Positions 8,936 through 20,394 of a DNA stretch of 36,669 nt are shown in pieces. The translations under genes and the position numbers were made by a program. Each line of letters begins with the position of its first letter. Within the stretch, counting starts at the first letter, position 1. The notes under the pieces are model-generated. The model was not told the DNA's origin. It did not search any database and worked only from the letters and a program-made list of their open reading frames with translations. The DNA is from Trichoplax sp. H2 (Eukaryota > Placozoa > Uniplacotomia > Trichoplacea), in contig NOWV01000362.1 in NCBI GenBank assembly GCA_003344405.1, positions 1 through 36,669 on the forward strand, written 5' to 3'.

Positions 8936-11393
8936 AGCAAATTAGCAAAGGTTTTAAGATTGTATGAACGAGGGATTTACTAAAATAAGTTAGTTGGTTA
9001 AATAGGCATGAATTACCAAAGGAAAGAAAAAACCAAGGCAAGCTTATAATCATTTGCAGGAATAGAGGATAAATTATAATAATGCTTGCATTTTAATAGG
9101 ATAAGTATACACATAAAATAGGAGAAAATTAAGTAAGATTGTAGTAACATTGTAGCAAGGATGAAGGATGGTAAAGCTACTAATTAGCAAAATGAACTAC
9201 CATGCAATATGTATGAAATCTGAAAAAATATTTTCAATTCAATCGATTACTGCTATAATCTTACATACATGATGATGGATATCTTAAATATCATATTACT
9301 GGTCTTGAACGGTAGAGTCGTCGCCATGAATATTTTGATAAAGGATTCTTCTTTCTCCGCTAATTAAATAATTCTTTAAATTCCTGGTAAAAATTTACTT
9401 ATTTCAACATTTTTCTGGAAAATGATTAAAGAACTCTACTTAATATGTTATTATTCAATGCCTGTTGGCAATATCAAATTAGCAAAAAGAAAAGACGATT
9501 TATTAGTTCACATACGAATAGAAAAACTCTAACATAATTCACATCTCTGTAAGTAGCTGGAATGAACAATAAACATGTCCAAAATTTAATCAATAACAAG
9601 CTTACTTCTATAAATCAAAGTTAAATCCTCGAATTCGTACATAAAATGCTAAAACTTTTTAAGTTGTTTTTACATGTGCCACAACTACTCTTGCAAAATA
9701 AGAAAGCAGCTAAGTACTTATAATAAACTTTACGTTAATCCGCAGAACTACTTCCCTAGCCTACGGTATAGTAACTGGAATCCTTGCGAAGTACTAACTC
9801 ACTCAACACAATATACGATATAAAACTATCATATAACATAGCCTTAACCTGTATATATGCGTACTTGCAGTTGATTTATTTTTTTATTTTTATCCTAGCG
9901 TCATCAGAGATTGCCCTAATTTATATTCTGAGACAAGTAAAAATAAACTATTAGTTATTTTATTTACTTTTCAAATTTTTTTTTAGAAATATTGTTTTAA
10001 GGAATACATTTTTTTATGTAATGTTACTAGTATCAATTATTACTATTACTAATTATAGGCTATTACAACTATGTATCACAAAAGTTGCAGCGATAAATAT
10101 AGATTCATTTACTAAAGGATTAAGGTTAACTATGTACGTATTTTCATAGGGATTTAATTAATAAGATAAATGATTATAATATTAAAAGGTTAAAAAGATA
10201 CATTATCTCATTTTAGTTAATATAAGCTAATGACATACTTGAATAGCTTGGAAACATGAAATTAGAAAATCTACATAAACTCTTAACTTTAACAATAGAA
10301 TTAGTCTTTCTTCATTATCTTCAATAACTCTCGCCTCGTAATCTTTTTTATACTTACAGTGATAGTTGATCATCAAAAGCTGTCAAATAAAATAAAACGT
10401 AGATTGGCTTATTTTTATGAGGATATTGTGATACCCTGATGATGTAGGCAAGACGAATGAGCTAGATATGCCAAAATAGATTTACCAATTTGAATAGAAT
10501 ACTATACAGCTAGAGAACATCCATTTTCTATGTTTTCTTACTAAATTCCCTACTCTATTTCAAGATTTTAAACTTTTTAAAATTTTAATTGATTTCGAAT
10601 AACTTACCCTAAAAATCGTTGATTTCTTCATAGGATTGAATAAGATACTAATGCAAGCATCAAGACATAGTGATGTTTATAGCTAAGGAAGATGTGATTT
10701 CTGTAAGCCCGTGATTTTCTCCCTAATTTATTATTTTTAAATATGTTTAAATGATTACCGTTCTCACAATTACGAACTCCTTATACGTACTATTAAATAT
10801 TATTCTTAATATATTATTTATCATAAGCGCAGGTTTCACAATTATATAAATTATATTTCAATTTTTGTAGATTAAAGGAATTTCTAACTCGATCTAGCAA
10901 CATTTTCGTCTTCCTTTTCTCCTTATTTTCTGTTTTTTCTAGCTACTTTGTTGACATAATAGGCGTATAATGATTTCGGTAGAATTATCTTTGCTATCGT
11001 GACAATCAAATTCCATTCATTTATAATGATAGTATTTCTTGCTTTAAGCAACTTTCTGTTGAAACGGTTTCTTCATTGGTAAAATAGTGGTCCCTTTCCC
11101 CTTTTTTCAACCGAAGGGTTTCAATCTTGGTAAATTCAGCATGAAATTTGTATATTATTTTTCTCAGTCTTCCCCAATTTTGATTTCATTACGGCATATT
11201 AAGCTAGAACTATTATTAATAGGCTATTAATAGTTGATTCTAACTTTATGGCATGATTAAAATGGAGTGATAAAAAATTAGTATCCTGCCTTCCAAAGGA
11301 TAAGGGTAAAATTTCCTTTATGATCATTAAATTCAATTATATCACTTTCTATTCCCGTCTGTTAATCTCTCCCGAAGCTATAACTTTCATTTT

Positions 11394-11422
11394 AAGCTGC
11401 TAAAATTGGCTTTTAGCAGCTT
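11394..11422. other. Perfect 12 bp inverted repeat (hairpin)
   Basis: AAGCTGCTAAAA, loop TTGGC, TTTTAGCAGCTT. It is a perfect stem in intergenic sequence, far from any called exon. It could be a terminal part of a small inverted-repeat element or chance; no neighbouring gene explains it. Confidence 0.7.
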
Positions 11423-11688
11423 CTTAAAGTGGTAGAACTATGTTTAAATTACTACCATTGGCGGAGTATACTTATTTTCTATACGTTTTTGATAGATTAA
11501 GAATAAATCAATTTTAACCGGATTTAAGAGATTTTTCGTCACTTTTCCATAATCGAATGATACGGTACTGAGTGCATCTCTATTTAACAATTTACATCAT
11601 CAACGATGATTACAGTCAGCCTATTTTAATTGGTTAAAAGCATTCTGTAACTAATCGTATATAAATCGTGAATTTTGCTGTAATAAGT

Positions 11689-11744
11689 AGATTGTCAGAT
11701 TGTCAGATTGTCAGATTGTCAGATTGTCAGATAGTCAGATAGTC
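11689..11744. repeat. 8 bp minisatellite, seven copies
   Basis: Five copies of AGATTGTC are followed by two of AGATAGTC, exactly 56 bases with no interruption. The two variant copies sit at one end, typical of slippage expansion. Confidence 0.95.
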
Positions 11745-12541
11745 CTTGGTAGTTAGACGAACCTAACTTCTGTAATAAAGTGAAATTTGCAAAAAACTGT
11801 AGTTCTTGATTTATTGTTTTGAAGATCACTTTATCACAATTGGGTTTGCTATAATAAAAGTCCCTGTATTACAATACTGCTAAGCAGAGTAATATTGCAT
11901 TAGCCACTAGAGTAGGGTGAAAAACATAAAAATATGCCGCGATAAAGTTTAATCATTTTCTACCAGATAAAAATAACGGTGTATCTCTCTTATATACTAT
12001 TTCTATAGCTTGCATTAGTGATATTATCACTACTTTCATGTCGCCGCTAACAGAGAGTGATAATTTAAACTTTCATTAAATTAGGGAAAACATCTTTTAA
12101 TAGAGGTCAATCGATTGAGTAAAATTCTACTTTCAGCAAGTTGATGCATTACTTTCTACATTTGTAAAGTAGTGATATAAATCAAGCGATCTCACCGTTA
12201 AGATACTACAGTTACCATCAAATAGTTCGCGCTTAAGTTTTGCCGAGATATTTTTAATATTACTATAAATATACGAGCAAAAATTATCTATCCTCCAGTA
12301 GATTAAGACAAATAGTTATTTAAAACACTAGATATCACTTTTAGCTTCTGTAAAATGGATATAGATTCGGTTAATATTGCTACTACTTGTATTAAAAATT
12401 AAAAGTAATTAAACAGTGTTACTATGTTATATTACATCCAAATATCGTTTGCAAATTAACTTCACAAATAGATGGTATGCTTTTTAAGCTCTAATGATAA
12501 AATCTTTATAATCTTGAGTTGAGTAATGTACTTAAACAAAA

Positions 12542-13127
12542 TTATAGCATATGAGATTCGTCTAGTAGCGGTGATTGATCACTATCATCGACATGAAGAG
12601 CTACAGGATCCACATCAGGATTAATATTCCTATCGGTATACATCATACTGGTGCAAAGGTAGTCATTTTTCTAGAGAGATTCCTCCAATCTTTCATAGAA
12701 GTCAGACTGATGCTTTATATCCATATTATCAGCCCATTCTAGACACTCGATATCATTGAAAAAGTGAAAATTTTGACGACTATTAACAGAAATTGTTATA
12801 ATCTTACAATTATTATCATCATATGAGTGGAAATACTGCGCAATAAACGATTGAAGCCTTAGTAGTTAGATCGATTGATATCGTCGTCTGTAAGCATTAA
12901 AATAACCAATTTAAAATACTCAATCATATCATGATAGACTTGTAATTCATATATCTTTCCATCACGATTACTTAATTCCTTTACTCGGTTATCAAATTGA
13001 CTTTCCTCTGCAGGATTGCGTTGCCAATACATCGTTTCGTGCTCAGTGAACGGCACTGGTATGAAACCATAAACAATTCTCTTGACTTGATTTGATATTT
13101 GGCCATAGCATACGATTAAAATGTTTT
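12542..13127 (-). pseudogene. Receptor C exon 6: broken TIR-like domain
   Basis: The exon enters AA-AAC-ATT-TTA after TATCTTAG, reading (E)NILIVCYGQ, then KIYELQVYHDMIEYFKLVIL and MLTDDDINRSNY before a TAA at 12859. After a frame change near 12840 the family reading resumes as DDNNCKIITISVNSRQNF, ECLEWADNMD and FYERLEESL. A TAG follows at 12671. The frame then continues to a tail with DSDQSPLLDES and a TAA at 12542-12544. The conserved tail past the internal stop shows the stop is a later lesion, not the native end. Confidence 0.8.
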
Positions 13128-13194
13128 CTAAGATATCAAATAAGAAATTTTACATTACTTTTATACATCTAAAATCAAATTAAACGACTGTATG

Positions 13195-13560
13195 TTTATT
13201 TCTTTACTAATTTTAATTGCCAATCATTCAATTTAAAGGTTATCGCTATAGAATCATCAATAAACTATATTACAATAGCAAGTGAATGCATTATATAAAT
13301 ATTCTTATTAAAACTAATCTTTTATAACCGTTCATATATTTCATTACTAAATCGATCAGCTATCCAATTTCTAAAAGCTTTGCAATTATCAATGAACTAC
13401 TTTATGGCAAAAAACCAATATCAATATCTTAATCAAAATTAAATTATACAACGATTTATCCATTTCATTACTAATTCTAATTATCGATTATCCAATTTAA
13501 AAGCTATTGACTCATCAATAAATGAATACATTTGTTAAGGCAGTAAAATATCGTGAAAAA
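13195..13560. repeat. Degenerate tandem repeat of about 125 bp units, left block
   Basis: Units share TTTCATTACTAATTTTAATT, ATCCAATTTxAAAAGCTAT and a TCATCAATAAACTA-type end; about three units start near 13195, 13340 and 13465. Related units reappear at about 14935-15140 in the same intron (receptor C, membrane to TIR). The block appears split by inserted sequence. Confidence 0.65.
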
Positions 13561-14390
13561 TTAATCACATATTAATTGAGCGCATAGACTTGATTTAGCT
13601 TATGGGTGTGAGTCCATAGTTCCATTTTTAGGTAGAGGGTTGCAGGAAGGACAAGTAATTTGGTCGTAGTGAGCTATTTACGCTAGAATCTACTATAACT
13701 GTAGTTAATTATAGTGATTATATAATGGGAATCCTAAATTTGGCCTAGCTCAGAATTATAAGAGTAAGATTTACAGACTGACGCGTATGAATTATTCGTA
13801 GGCCTTCGTATAATATGGTATGTTTCGTAAAATTGCTAATTATTGGTCAAAGATCAAATATAGATGTTTAATACAAAATCTTGTTATGTAGTAACAGTAA
13901 TTCATGTTATAGAAATGCTGCAGCTAGTACGACTAGACTGGATTTTAAAGAAGTCCTGAATGAGACATTTTGGTTGAATTAGCATCTATTATTGGAAAAT
14001 TTACTTTAATTATAACTCTGTATGCGATCCTACTTATTATAATATTAAAAATCTATTGAAGACTGGTAATTTCGATCAATGAAAGCATTATTGATTTTTC
14101 TCAGTTCTTTGCGTACAATACTATTACTGTGCTTGGCAAATAGTGTTACTATACTAAGTGAAATTTAGTATTGTAGCAGCTTTGTATTAATATTCTAATA
14201 AAAATAATTAATACCACGTTATGTCTATTTTATTGCTGATTTTGATATTTCTACAATCATTAATATATAATTTTCAGCGATATATAAATATAATCTATCA
14301 GTCTCGTAAATCATGTTAATCTAGGACTAATTTTTTTATAATAATAGCAATTTTTCCCGTCCATTCAATTTCTAAAAACTATACAAACAT

Positions 14391-14900
14391 TGTAGTGTAT
14401 TTAGAATATGCTGTAACTATATTCTACTCCTAAATATAGACATGTTGTATTACTCTTATATTTAGACAGATCTACAGTCCGCTTACTCTACATTCATATA
14501 TAGACTACTGTATTTAGTTATTACGGTACTCGCTGTTTTCTACAATCATCTGCTATTTTGTAACCTATTATGGTATATGTTGTATCTAATTCCACAATCC
14601 TATGCTCTGCTTGTGCTCTATCTTTAAAACTATAAATACTGGCGATTTCTACCTCAGAGTTCGTTAGCCTCTCAGTTAGTCTTCTAGTTAGTCTCTCACA
14701 GTCTAATACTTCTACTTGTTACTCACGACAGCTTGCACGCTGATCTACCGTAACTACCCCCCTGTACTTCACATTACTAACCTACAATAAAGCATAACTT
14801 TTATAAACCCTTTGGTGTAATAATTGTAAATGGCGACTAAATCTCAATCCACTGAGATATTGAACCCTCCATCACAAACATCAATAAAGTATTTTATGCC
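14391..14900 (+). mobile_element. LTR-like segment inside receptor C intron
   Basis: The segment begins TGTAGTGTATTTAG. It has a TATAAATA box at 14631-14638 and AATAAA at 14786-14791. It is followed at 14831 by TGGCGACTAAATC, the position and first bases expected of a tRNA primer-binding site. It sits between two blocks of the intron's tandem repeat. No second LTR and no gag/pol reading frame is present, so it would be a solo or truncated copy. The exact ends and target duplication could not be fixed. Confidence 0.4.
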
Positions 14901-14929
14901 GATGAAGATAAGGACATACCAACATTTTA

Positions 14930-15140
14930 ATTAATACGACTGCCAATCTACTACGTTACTAATTTCAGTTGTCTAATTTTTAAGAGCCATAGAATCATTA
15001 ATAAACTCTTTTATTCAAAAATACTCCATATCAATGCAGCAATAAAATCAATTTATACTACTTTTATCCATTTTATGGCTGATTTTAATTGCCCGTTGTC
15101 CAGTTTTTAAGAGCTATGCAACTATCAAAAACTATTTGCT
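14930..15140. repeat. Degenerate tandem repeat, right block
   Basis: Two units: ACTAATTTCAGTTGTCTAAT with AGAGCCATAGAATCATTAAT, and GCTGATTTTAATTGCCCG with AGAGCTATGCAACTATCAA. They match the units at 13195-13560 on the other side of the LTR-like segment. Confidence 0.6.
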
Positions 15141-15160
15141 GTAATAACGAATATACTAAC

Positions 15161-15313
15161 CACGACTTGGAGCAATTTGACCTACCAACTTGACCTGCTT
15201 CTGTGTGATTCTTCTTTCATGAATAAGTAGGCTAACAAATACCAGAAGTGCTATGGCAGCAATGCCGATAGAGATACCAATCGGGATCATCACTAGAGAA
15301 TTTGGTTTATCGA
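15161..15313 (-). CDS. Receptor C exon 5: transmembrane segment
   Basis: The 153-base exon starts after ATGATAG as TC-GAT-AAA-CCA and ends CGT-G|GTTAGT, phase 1. It reads (V)DKPNSLVMIPIGISIGIAA and a further hydrophobic run ALLVFVSLLI, then HERRITQKQVK as stop-transfer. The acceptor (ATAG|TCGA[CT]AAACC) is conserved in D and E, so the upstream in-frame ATG (MNAMI) belongs to the intron. Open, although the rest of gene C is broken. Confidence 0.75.
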
Positions 15314-16383
15314 CTATCATGGCGTTCATAATTTGGAAACGGAAAAAACTGATATGAAAGATAACGAAATTCAGACTACCAATAATGGCAGTGAATGGCC
15401 AGTATTATTATACTATCATTAGCCAATACTGTTCTAATGTTTGATGTCAATTTAGAGCTCAAAATTGCTGGATTAAAAATAATTCTAAATTTTGTATGCG
15501 TGCATGAAATATTTACCCTCAGTACGGATGAATTTTCATTGTACTTTCAATTTAAAATTATACATTGGTGTATACAGTACTGGAATTATTAGATTTGAAC
15601 TAGAATGGATTTATAGATATTTTGTAACTTTAAAATATCTACCAGAAATGATACTAGCTTCAATTATAAGCCTATTACATTCTTGTTAAATGATTCTGCT
15701 TTAGAACTTGCTATCAATGAGTGCAAACTGTAAGAACGAATCGGTATTTGCGGTAGCTCGAATTTATGAATATTAGTAACATGAATTATAATTGCGTAAA
15801 CCCGGTAGTGAGGATTTCTATTATACTAGAATTGATAAAGAATATTTGGGAAGAATTATCTTATTGCATAGCTTTAAATCTATCGAGATATTATCTCCAA
15901 TTGATGATGATAATGAATTTCTTCGATATCAAGAATATAGAGAATATGTTAGTTTAATTAAGTACGACTGAAAAATAGTCACCTACGCATGATGATGTAT
16001 TTGAAATCAGGTTTAAAAACCACAAATACACTATATGAGAATTATTCTTTCACCTACAGTATATACTTGACTAAAGCGAACAATATAACGTGCTGAAAAC
16101 TTGCGTATTATGAAATTATATTTGCACAATAATACCCAGTTATTAAAAATCAAAGCCTTTGCATCGACTAACGACTATTTCATTACTAGTTGATGAATAA
16201 TACTTGAATACAGATGATATTCTATTTCCAAATTTAGTCAATCTATTCGGCATTGAATTAGCCACATTGTTCAATTAATATCTAATTTCTCAACTAGAGT
16301 TAAAATTAATGATTGCTAATCAAGACTACACTGCAATCAGAATATATCGGAAATGGTTTCTATTTAGAAGAAACCTAGCTTAC
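15314..16383. other. Receptor C intron between Ig2 and membrane exons
   Basis: About 1.1 kb. Several plus-strand open stretches between 15395 and 15957 have no domain, coiled coil or signal, overlap each other and lie inside this intron, so I leave them uncalled. No tandem repeat is clear here, unlike the same intron of D and E. Confidence 0.5.
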
Positions 16384-16686
16384 TTAGAGGTACGGTTACT
16401 GTCATTAAATTGGACGCCACAGATTCGCATCGATTAACTGAGATACAAGAAAAATTTCCAATTTGACCAGGTTCTGTTCAATCCCTGATCAAAGTACTTC
16501 GAGTAGTAGTTTGGTTGATATACTCATATGTAGTATTATTAGAAGGGTATAACATTATAATAATGGCCATTATAATATCTTCTTCAGACGATTTCTGGTC
16601 TTGAATTCCCCTCACTGTACACCGAAGAGTTGTCTCTTTCGATGTTTCTTGCTGAGTGATATTAATTATGCCATAATTAAGACATG
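16384..16686 (-). pseudogene. Receptor C exon 4: broken Ig domain 2
   Basis: After acceptor GCAG the exon reads (x)CLNYGIINIT and LRCTVRG, so the B-strand Cys is present. One base is then missing relative to D/E in the GNPRP turn, and the core Trp codon of the shifted frame is TGA. The frame returns by SNNTTYEYINQTT. TGA at 16478-16480 replaces the CGA of LDRTQ, a C-to-T change at a CpG. After it the family reading continues as GQIGNFSC to a normal donor CTA-A|GTAAGC. Confidence 0.8.
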
Positions 16687-16859
16687 CTGCTTTCAATATA
16701 GAGAATGGAAAACTAAATTAGAATCGAAATAAGATAGATAATATCATAAATCCTTGATAAATCTTAAAGAGGATAATAATTTATAATAATAATTATTCCA
16801 CAAAATTAGTTGTGACTATCCCAAACTACTAGAATACAATAGATCATTCTCAAAATTAC

Positions 16860-17199
16860 CTAGAGCCTTTAAATCGATAAATCTTTGATTAGTCAAACCA
16901 CATCCCCAAGTATGACTAGCAAATGTGAAACTGTAATTCCTACATCGCTAAAAGTAAATTTTCGAAATGCTAAGGTATAACTATAAATGCAGTAAAGATC
17001 TAGTTTAGGACACGGAGTTGGAGTAATGAATGTATTATTTTTATCATCTACAGCGGTACTATTTTGAATAAACAAGAATTCTCCACCAAATTGGTGTGAC
17101 ATTTCATTTTATTGGCTTTTATTCTAAATGTAAGATTAAACGGATGGCCGATATATCCGAATTGTTGACATTCAAAGGGCAATAATTTGCAGTCTTCAT
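16860..17199 (-). pseudogene. Receptor C exon 3: broken Ig-like domain 1
   Basis: It opens AT-GAA-GAC-TGC, reading (D)EDCKLLPFECQQFGYIG and PFNLTFRIKA. It then needs a frame change near 17080-17110 to continue as FLFIQNSTAVDDKNN and YTLAFRKFTFSDVG. A second change near 16940 restores NYSFTFASHTWGCG. The first Cys of the family's SCGC is Trp here. Total length 340 bases breaks the multiple-of-three rule. Donor CTA-G|GTAATT is preserved. Confidence 0.8.
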
Positions 17200-17779
17200 C
17201 TTAACATATTTCCTGTGATAATATCTTCTTTAAGTAGCGTAAAGTATTTTAAGGTAGACGATGATAGAAGGTATAAAGGATTTCATTGAGATACAAGTTA
17301 TAGGCTAACAATGATATGGTTGTTATAGATAAGTTATTTGAGATAGCAGGAACGTAGGAACTGACTAACGAGTTAGCTTACAAAGGTATTTATAGGTTTT
17401 AGATGAGATTGAGATAATGTCTTTATATGTATAGTATGTCGTCTATATATCGTCATGATGTCGTACATTATGAATGTAATGCAATACAGTACTTAAACGG
17501 TATATGATAAGTATTCGTATATTAGGATATTACTATGCTAGGCATCTTCTATATAAGATCATAATGTTACATTTCCTAGTGGAAACATAAAGATAACTCA
17601 ATGTTAATAGGCCTGCCTAAGATAATTTTTCAATTTCAAAAAGGCAACAGCAAATAGTAACTACTAATAACAGTAGAAGAAATATTCAATGGAACGAATC
17701 CATTTCATACATAATTAATTTAATCCCCTTTAAATACCAATCAAAAGGATTTATCGACGAAATAAGCTAGATCACGATG

Positions 17780-18110
17780 AATTTGTCTGACGATTTAACT
17801 CTATTTGCTATATAATGAAATGGTTGGAAAGTAAATATTTGATATCATCACAATATTAGAGAAGTTTCTAGCAGAATTATGTTATTCTATAGTAAAAGAA
17901 TCAGCTAAAGAACTGATATTCGAGTAGATAGGATCAGAATAAATACGTATATTTCTTAATTATTACTGTTGTAAGAGTCGATCAGCAATAGTAGCTAAAT
18001 ACGATGGATAAAGTGATTTAAAATTAACTAGCTAAAGAATTTGATATTCAAGTATAAAAGGTCAGATTAAAATAAAATTTATTTTGCTACTAATAGACGA
18101 TAATAATTAT
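17780..18110. repeat. Degenerate repeat in receptor C exon 2-3 intron
   Basis: Segments TCAGCTAAAGAACTGATATT (near 17900) and CTAGCTAAAGAATTTGATAT (near 18030) are followed by AGGATCAGAATAAA versus AGGTCAGATTAAAATAAA. Related words recur in the same intron of D (24485, 24630) and E (31080, 31200), so the repeat predates the C/D/E split. Confidence 0.6.
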
Positions 18111-18476
18111 ATAATCAATAAGTTTCTCATGCATATGAAACTATTAATTCCACGAAAAACTGATATTAACTTGCTGCAAGAATCCAATATTTAAGTAGAA
18201 TAGATGGATACTTTAGGTTGCAATTATCCAAAGTGTCAGCCTCGAAATAGTAAAAATGCCTATTACATCATTTTATAATGCTGCAATAATAATTAATTAC
18301 CATGTACGATAGTTGATTGATCCATATAGTGATAGGAGTTTGATATAAGCAATATGATACACCAAATGATTATGGCAATGAAGAATAGGATTTATTCTTA
18401 AATGATGAAGAAATCATAGGAAGGAATTAAATAAAGTAAGTAGGATTAAATTTTGTTTTATTTTTAAGATATTTAC

Positions 18477-18506
18477 CTTCAAAATGTAGTAAAATTTTGC
18501 AACGAG
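18477..18506 (-). CDS. Receptor C exon 2: small R-C-K exon
   Basis: The 30-base exon lies between TTATTTTAG and GAA-G|GTAAAT, phase 1, reading xRCKILLHFE. It matches the R-C-K exons of D and E in position and start; the C-terminal half differs. It is too short to find without the paralogues. Confidence 0.7.
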
Positions 18507-18774
18507 CTAAAATAAGATAAGAAAGATAAAAAAAGATTTAGTTAATTACTGTATGAAACTGCTTTGCTAGCTCGTTTTTCTAAATTATTTACTATAAGCA
18601 GGAATCAATCTATCTAAAATACGGATATATGGTCAATGATAACTAAATCCTAAAAACGAGTAAATTAAGCTAATTAACTTAAGTGTTTTAAGTTAGACAT
18701 ATTCTTAGTGTTTACTAGGGCACAAACGTATAAAAGAATTTTATTTTGCAGCTGTTTTAATGTTATCAACTTAC

Positions 18775-18868
18775 TTGGTATGGAAATCACTCCATGTGAA
18801 GCAATACTAGTGCATACAATCGGAGCAAGTAGAAATAGAAGGAATGAACTGATTGATCTATTTGCCAT
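18775..18868 (-). CDS. Receptor C exon 1: signal peptide
   Basis: The ATG opens MANRSISSFLLFLLAPIVCT, a clear signal peptide with hydrophobic core and a C-T-S-I-A-S cleavage region, ending ISIP before CCA-A|GTAAGT in phase 1. The exon is 31 codons plus one base, like D (32) and E (34). The frame continues open beyond the donor, but that part is intronic. Confidence 0.75.
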
Positions 18869-20394
18869 TCAATGATCCAATTCAAGTTATTATTAGGATT
18901 AAAAGTGATTTCGACTGAAGATTGATTCTCAAGGTGAAAAGATGCAAGTCCTGTTCTCACAAGAAAAGCATGAAATGTCTTGCTGGCACGATAGGAAAAA
19001 TTAATAACGTAGACAAACTCTGGCATTCTCAAATTCCTTATTTTATATTGATATTTATAAATTCGCACAGTAGGGGTGGGGAGAAATTAAACATAATAAT
19101 TAGTAAGAATGATTAATAAATTATTTAAAATTAAACACAAGACTACTGCCTGGCAGTAATGAACTTGCAATTATTAAAATTAGTAATCCACTTCGAATTC
19201 CAGTGTAAACTAAGCTTGAAGGAAATCACCAGTTTCATATAAACGTAATGACAAACTTGCTAAAACTACGTTAAAGAATAATAGTAAGGACGGAATTACT
19301 GCCTTAACCAAGCAATCCACCAAGAAAATATCATTTACTTAATAAAATAGGCCTTCTAAGCTGCTCTTAATTACAGATACCTTGACAGTCTTATCATACT
19401 CTAGACAAATTTAGCTTGTCATAGTTAGTAGCTTATGACACATACAGTCTTCGTTATTTTCTATAATCATTTAGTATGTGTTACGATATAGCTTTAGAAG
19501 GATAGTTTTGCTTTATGAGCACCAGGAGTTTTTGACGAGACTATTAAAGGCTGATGCCTAAAGACCATTTTTAGTGAGTTAATTAGTCGGTTATTCGACT
19601 GGTTTGTCAATTGCTATTGAATTGTCAAGAGTATAATCTTGGCTGTCAAGATTTCTTCAGTAATAAATAGTAGTAAATCTTTGACTACCTCGTCTACATC
19701 ATCAGTGACGTTATAATTATACTAATAGTATTCGGTTGTTGGAACTGAATTATGAAGGTGTTATAACCCTCGCTTGTGGTGAAGATTTTGTAAAGAAACT
19801 CTCGTGAAAGTATTTACAACTCGTTCTACATCCCCAGTATTTTCAGTCAATTTGAGTGATATATGAGAACTCGTTCTCTCGGCTGTACTCCACAGATGAC
19901 TGATAAACTATTACATTTTTCTTCACTTTACGACTCCTGAACGCTTCTTAAGCAATTACTACTTTTATTTTACAACCACATACGCTTAAAGAGATTTCTA
20001 CGGTAAACGCCAGTGTTAACTGGCGTGGATATATATTTTATAAGTTACATTAGTAGATTTATTCAATTACTAAATAGATGCCAGTAGGTAGATATTCTGG
20101 AAGTTGAGGTGTTGAAATACTCTTTCTCCGTCCATAATTCCATATACGGCTCGATTATAATATTACTGCCTTTCACACCTTTTAGTAAATAGTAAATTAA
20201 CTTGCAACAGTTCTATATCACGATTCTGCTACTAAACAATTTACTAGTACAAGCCTAGCAAAATTAAACATGATTTTATCTAGATTATTCTCAAGTATCG
20301 ATAGTTAATTACCCGGTACTGCAGTACTGTTAACAGAAGGTTATTGCATAAATGATTATTCTTCAATGACTGTTCTTTAGTAATTGTCACGAGA
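18869..20394. other. Intergenic region between receptors D and C
   Basis: No exon recognised. Around 19440-19700 is a segment with TTTTCTATAATCAT and an AATAAA-containing stretch, composition like the LTR-like segment at 14391, so an old element is possible. A hairpin (20007-20026) and a 12 bp palindrome (GTACTGCAGTAC, 20316-20327) lie nearer receptor D. A TTTATT word near 19965 could be the receptor D poly(A) signal on the minus strand, but it is about 430 bases past the stop. Confidence 0.45.
20007..20026. other. 8 bp hairpin with 4-base loop
   Basis: ACGCCAGT, loop GTTA, ACTGGCGT. It is the most GC-rich perfect stem seen in the window. It lies about 370 bases past the receptor D stop, followed by an A/T run on the plus strand. 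Confidence 0.7.

Larger units (their letters stand above)
8190..12541. other. Intergenic region between receptors C and B
   Basis: About 4.4 kb with no recognisable exon on either strand. It holds a degenerate two-unit repeat (8680-8930), an 8 bp minisatellite (11689-11744) and a 12 bp hairpin (11394-11422), listed separately. A stretch near 9655-9880 differs in composition (more C, CTAC words) and may be an old insertion. The rest is featureless AT-rich sequence with homopolymer T and A runs. Confidence 0.55.
12542..18868 (-). pseudogene. Receptor C: Ig-TIR receptor pseudogene
   Basis: All six exons of the family are present in order: signal 18868-18775, small exon 18506-18477, Ig1 17199-16860, Ig2 16686-16384, membrane 15313-15161, TIR 13127-12542. 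Exons 1, 2 and 5 look intact. Ig1 is 340 bases (not a multiple of three) with at least two frame changes. Ig2 has a frame slip and a TGA at 16478-16480 where D and E have CGA. The TIR exon is 586 bases with TAA at 12859-12861, a frame change near 12840 and TAG at 12671-12673. Splice sites are largely conserved, suggesting recent inactivation. By Ig1 signature it belongs with D and E. Confidence 0.8.

Noticed and set aside
15395-15957. Three plus-strand open stretches of about 65 codons
   Set aside because: They lie inside the receptor C intron, overlap each other in different frames and show no family motif.
18787-19116. Open stretches on both strands around the receptor C signal exon
   Set aside because: They overlap the well-supported signal exon in other frames; no domain or start context.
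19440-20000. Second LTR-like segment
   Set aside because: It has an AATAAA and the TTTTCTATAAT word, but no definable ends, direct repeat or primer site, so it was kept as a note only.
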